From contig JARFQC010000110.1 of the NCBI GenBank assembly GCA_029287965.1, forward strand, positions 1 through 7,911: DNA of 7,911 bases, in the 5' to 3' direction. This DNA comes from Arenicellales bacterium. Its GTDB lineage: Bacteria > Pseudomonadota > Gammaproteobacteria > BMS3Bbin11. Within the stretch, counting starts at the first letter, position 1; each line of letters opens with the position of its first letter. The position numbers and the translations under genes were made by a program. Positions 5,946 through 7,911 of the stretch are shown here, one piece after another. A model generated the notes under the pieces. That model was not told the DNA's origin and did no database searches. It saw only the letters and a list, made by a program, of their open reading frames with translations.

Positions 5946-6820
5946 TGGCCGCCAGTAAAAACGATCCGCAGCGCACGACGTGGCGCTCCATGCAGACATA
6001 CCTTGGCAGAAAGCTGATTGGCGATGACCTGAAGCGCGATGAGTTGATCGGGATGCTGCGCCTGGCAGCCGGCCGCCATACCATCGAGCAGGATGCACTG
6101 GACATGATCGAGGGTGTCTTCCTGGTGTCCGAGATGCAGGTGCGCGACATCATGGTGCCACGATCGCAAATGGTCGTGCTGGAACGCGATGTTTCACCTG
6201 AGGAGTTCCTGCCGATCATGAACGAGCATGGCTACTCGCGCTATCCGGTCATCAGCAGCGACCGCGACAATGTCATCGGCATTCTGCTGGCCAAGGACCT
6301 GCTGCGTTCCTTCGATCGTCGCCAGCGCGAGCGCTTCGTCCTCAAGGACACGCTGCGCGAGGCCATCTACATACCCGAGAGCAAGCGCTTGAACGTGCTG
6401 CTGGCCGATTTCCGCACCAAGCGTAACCACATGGCCATCGTCATGAACGAGTACGGCGGGGTGGCCGGACTGGTCACCATCGAAGACGTGCTCGAACAGA
6501 TCGTCGGGGAAATTCAGGACGAGTACGATTACGACGAAGACGAAAGCATGATCCGCAAGGCGCGGGAAGGGCATGTCGTCAAGGCGCTTACGCCGCTCGA
6601 TGAATTCAACAGCTATTTCAATGCTTCGCTTTCGCTTGGCGACAGCGAAACCGTTGGCGGCCTGGTTGCCGGTGCGTTTGGGCACCTGCCGTCCAGGGGG
6701 GAGGAAGTCGCTGTCGGTGATTTTGTTTTCAAGGTGCTGCATAGCGACAGCAGACGCGTGAAATTGCTCCGTGTTGAACGTCGCGAGCAGGGTGCTCCGC
6801 AGGCCACCGACCCGACGTGA
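5945..6820 (+). CDS. corC: CorC/YbeX family CBS-domain protein
   Basis: A 291-residue soluble protein, matching E. coli YbeX (292). After a basic N-terminal region there are two CBS domains, at about 66-127 (with RDIMVPR at 67-73 and HGYSRYPV) and about 133-190 (with NEYGGVAGLVTIEDVLEQ from 168), then an acidic linker (YDYDEDE) and a CorC_HlyC domain at about 208-285. It lacks the membrane DUF21 domain of its longer paralogues, so it is cytoplasmic. The family was first linked to CorA-dependent magnesium and cobalt efflux; later work on E. coli YbeX ties it to magnesium and ribosome metabolism, which fits its place next to ybeY and ybeZ. An AGGGA lies about 6 bases before the ATG. The TGA overlaps the lnt GTG by 4 bases (GTGA). 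Confidence 0.93.
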   Translation: MAASKNDPQRTTWRSMQTYLGRKLIGDDLKRDELIGMLRLAAGRHTIEQDALDMIEGVFLVSEMQVRDIMVPRSQMVVLERDVSPEEFLPIMNEHGYSRYPVISSDRDNVIGILLAKDLLRSFDRRQRERFVLKDTLREAIYIPESKRLNVLLADFRTKRNHMAIVMNEYGGVAGLVTIEDVLEQIVGEIQDEYDYDEDESMIRKAREGHVVKALTPLDEFNSYFNASLSLGDSETVGGLVAGAFGHLPSRGEEVAVGDFVFKVLHSDSRRVKLLRVERREQGAPQATDPT

Positions 6821-7710
6821 GACCGGGCTGGCGCAGTCTAGAGCCGGTTGCAGCCGGCGCCCTGCTGGTGACCGCCTTTGCGCCACTGGGCTGGTTCCCT
6901 CTTGCCTATATTCTGCCGGCCTTGCTGTTCTACCGCTGGTCAGAAGCATCGCCGGCCTCTGCCGCCAGGCAGGGTTTTCTGTTCGGCCTGGGATTGTTTG
7001 GCGCCGGTGCGTCATGGGTGTACGTATCCGTGCACGAGTTCGGCAACATGCCGGCACCGATGGCGGCCTTTTTCGTGTTTCTGTTTATCTGCTACCTCGC
7101 ACTGTTCCCGGCCATGGCCGGCTGGCTGCAGGCCCGTCTCGCGCCGGCAGGGCTGGCGCGCCTGGTCTTTGCAGCACCGGCAGCATGGGTGCTGTTCGAA
7201 TGGCTGCGCGGCTGGCTGATGACCGGGTTCCCATGGCTGCACCTCGGCTACACGCAAACCGGCAGCCCGCTGATGAATCTCGCCCCGCTGACGGGCGTCT
7301 ATGGCATGAGCTACCTCACGGCCCTGTTGGCCGCCCTGCTGGTCGTGGTCATTCGCCAGGCTGCAGTACCCCGCCTGGTTGCGGTTTCGCTGCTGACCCT
7401 GACCCTGGCCGTAAGCTGGTATGCCGGCCGCCTGGAATTTGTGAAACCGGCCGGGGAAATGTTTCGCGTTGCGCTGGTCCAGGCAAATGTTCCCCTGAGT
7501 GAGAAATGGCGTCCCGGTGCAGTGCTGCCGATCAGTCATATTTACCGTGATTTGAGTCACGCTGTCGTCGAACAGAGCAGCCTGATCGTCTGGCCGGAGG
7601 GCGCCATTCCTGAAAGCTGGCAGCAGAATGAGCAGATCGTCATGCAACGGCTGCCAACAAGAAAGGATGGCAGCCGGCCTGACTACCTGCTCGGCAGCAT
7701 CGATATGCCG
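6817..7710 (+). CDS. lnt: Apolipoprotein N-acyltransferase, interrupted after about 298 residues
   Basis: Lnt transfers an acyl chain from phospholipid to the N-terminal cysteine of lipoproteins in the inner membrane. The start is GTG 6817, overlapping the corC stop by 4 bases. The N-terminal 200 or so residues hold several membrane helices with the Lnt pattern, including FAPLGWFPLAY, FEWLRGW, TGFPWLHLGY and LTGVYGMSYL. The nitrilase-like domain follows, with ALVQANVPLSEKW and IVWPEGAIPES, where E261 is the likely catalytic glutamate. Lnt-like sequence continues to about DYLLGSID (289-296) and then stops: the rest of the domain, including the catalytic lysine and cysteine, is missing (the family usually has about 500 residues). 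The reading frame stays open to 7911, but past about 7710 it is only the antisense of the phosphodiesterase fragment. The right end given here is approximate. Confidence 0.85.
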
Positions 7711-7911
7711 CCCGGACAGGACCAGCATGCCGAACTTGCGGTGCCAGGACGCGGCCTGGCCGTGACCGATACGACTGTCGGCGGTCCTGGGCCGGGTGGC
7801 GTCGGAGGCGAAGCCGTGATCCGACAGGATCATCACCGTCAGGTCCTGGCCGCGTCCGGCCAGCAGTTCTCCCAGGTAGCGGTCGGCCAGTTCGTAATAT
7901 CGGTCCACCAC
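7702..7911 (-). CDS. Alkaline-phosphatase-superfamily phosphodiesterase, internal fragment (cut at both ends)
   Basis: Read from the right edge inward, about 70 codons encode a segment typical of type I phosphodiesterase/nucleotide pyrophosphatase proteins: YYELADRYLGELL, then LTVMILSDHGF with the metal-binding Asp-His pair (residues 31-32 counted from the edge), then SWHRKFGMLVLSG, whose histidine (57) is probably the last metal ligand. Proteins of this type hydrolyse phosphate mono- or diesters; the substrate cannot be inferred. The gene has no start in the window (the GTG at the edge is probably incidental). After GRHI its family resemblance ends, although the frame runs on by chance to 7012 through antisense lnt. 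It therefore lacks the usual C-terminal region. The left limit is approximate. Confidence 0.6.

Noticed and set aside
6194..7057. Long minus-strand open frame opposite corC and the start of lnt
   Set aside because: It is antisense to corC, crosses the corC/lnt boundary and has no recognisable motif; GC-rich codon use opens such frames.
6771..7502. A 243-codon plus-strand frame overlapping lnt
   Set aside because: The lnt frame from GTG 6817 has the membrane-helix pattern and the WPE motif; this alternative frame is Arg-, Gly- and Cys-rich with no such pattern.
7012..7911. A 299-codon open frame on the minus strand that begins as the phosphodiesterase fragment
   Set aside because: Only the first 70 or so codons from the right edge look like protein-family sequence. 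The rest is the antisense of lnt, rich in Gln, Arg and His and without family motifs. It is a chance extension across the junction, not one gene.

Overview
The window looks like a chromosomal segment of a gammaproteobacterium. The main evidence is the conserved block miaB - phoH/ybeZ - ybeY - corC/ybeX - lnt in its usual gammaproteobacterial order and with proteins of near-E. coli length. The DNA is fairly GC-rich by eye (not computed). NnrS, a lone APS kinase and a periplasmic rhodanese would fit a respiratory, possibly sulfur- and nitrogen-oxide-using lineage, but no genus can be named from this sequence.

Layout. 1-93 (minus): first 31 codons of a GDP-mannose 4,6-dehydratase (gmd) that runs off the left edge. 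94-342: a 249-base divergent intergenic region. It holds an FNR/DNR-type inverted repeat placed about 41 bases upstream of the start predicted from a perfect TATAAT, a palindrome over that predicted start, and a leader that can fold. 343-1539 (plus): nnrS, a polytopic membrane protein of the nitric-oxide response. 1536-2168 (minus): cysC, APS kinase, whose stop codon overlaps the nnrS stop tail to tail. 2169-2302: a short divergent promoter region. 2303-2986 (plus): an exported rhodanese-domain protein. 3091-4485 (plus): miaB, tRNA methylthiotransferase. 4508-6820 (plus): phoH/ybeZ, ybeY and corC/ybeX. 6817 to about 7710 (plus): the first part of lnt. About 7702-7911 (minus): a piece of an unrelated alkaline-phosphatase-superfamily phosphodiesterase gene.

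How the genes work together. The right half is the RNA-metabolism and envelope operon: MiaB modifies A37 of tRNAs, YbeZ and YbeY act in ribosomal RNA maturation, YbeX/CorC is tied to magnesium and ribosome homeostasis, and Lnt finishes lipoproteins. The genes from ybeZ to lnt overlap one another, which suggests translational coupling. The left half is a set of divergently and convergently arranged single genes.

I see no undescribed multi-gene system, mobile element, CRISPR array or RNA gene. Two things deserve a second look: the abrupt lnt/phosphodiesterase junction near 7700, where both genes are cut in mid-domain head-on (assembly chimera or rearrangement breakpoint), and the FNR/DNR-like promoter with a structured leader in front of nnrS.
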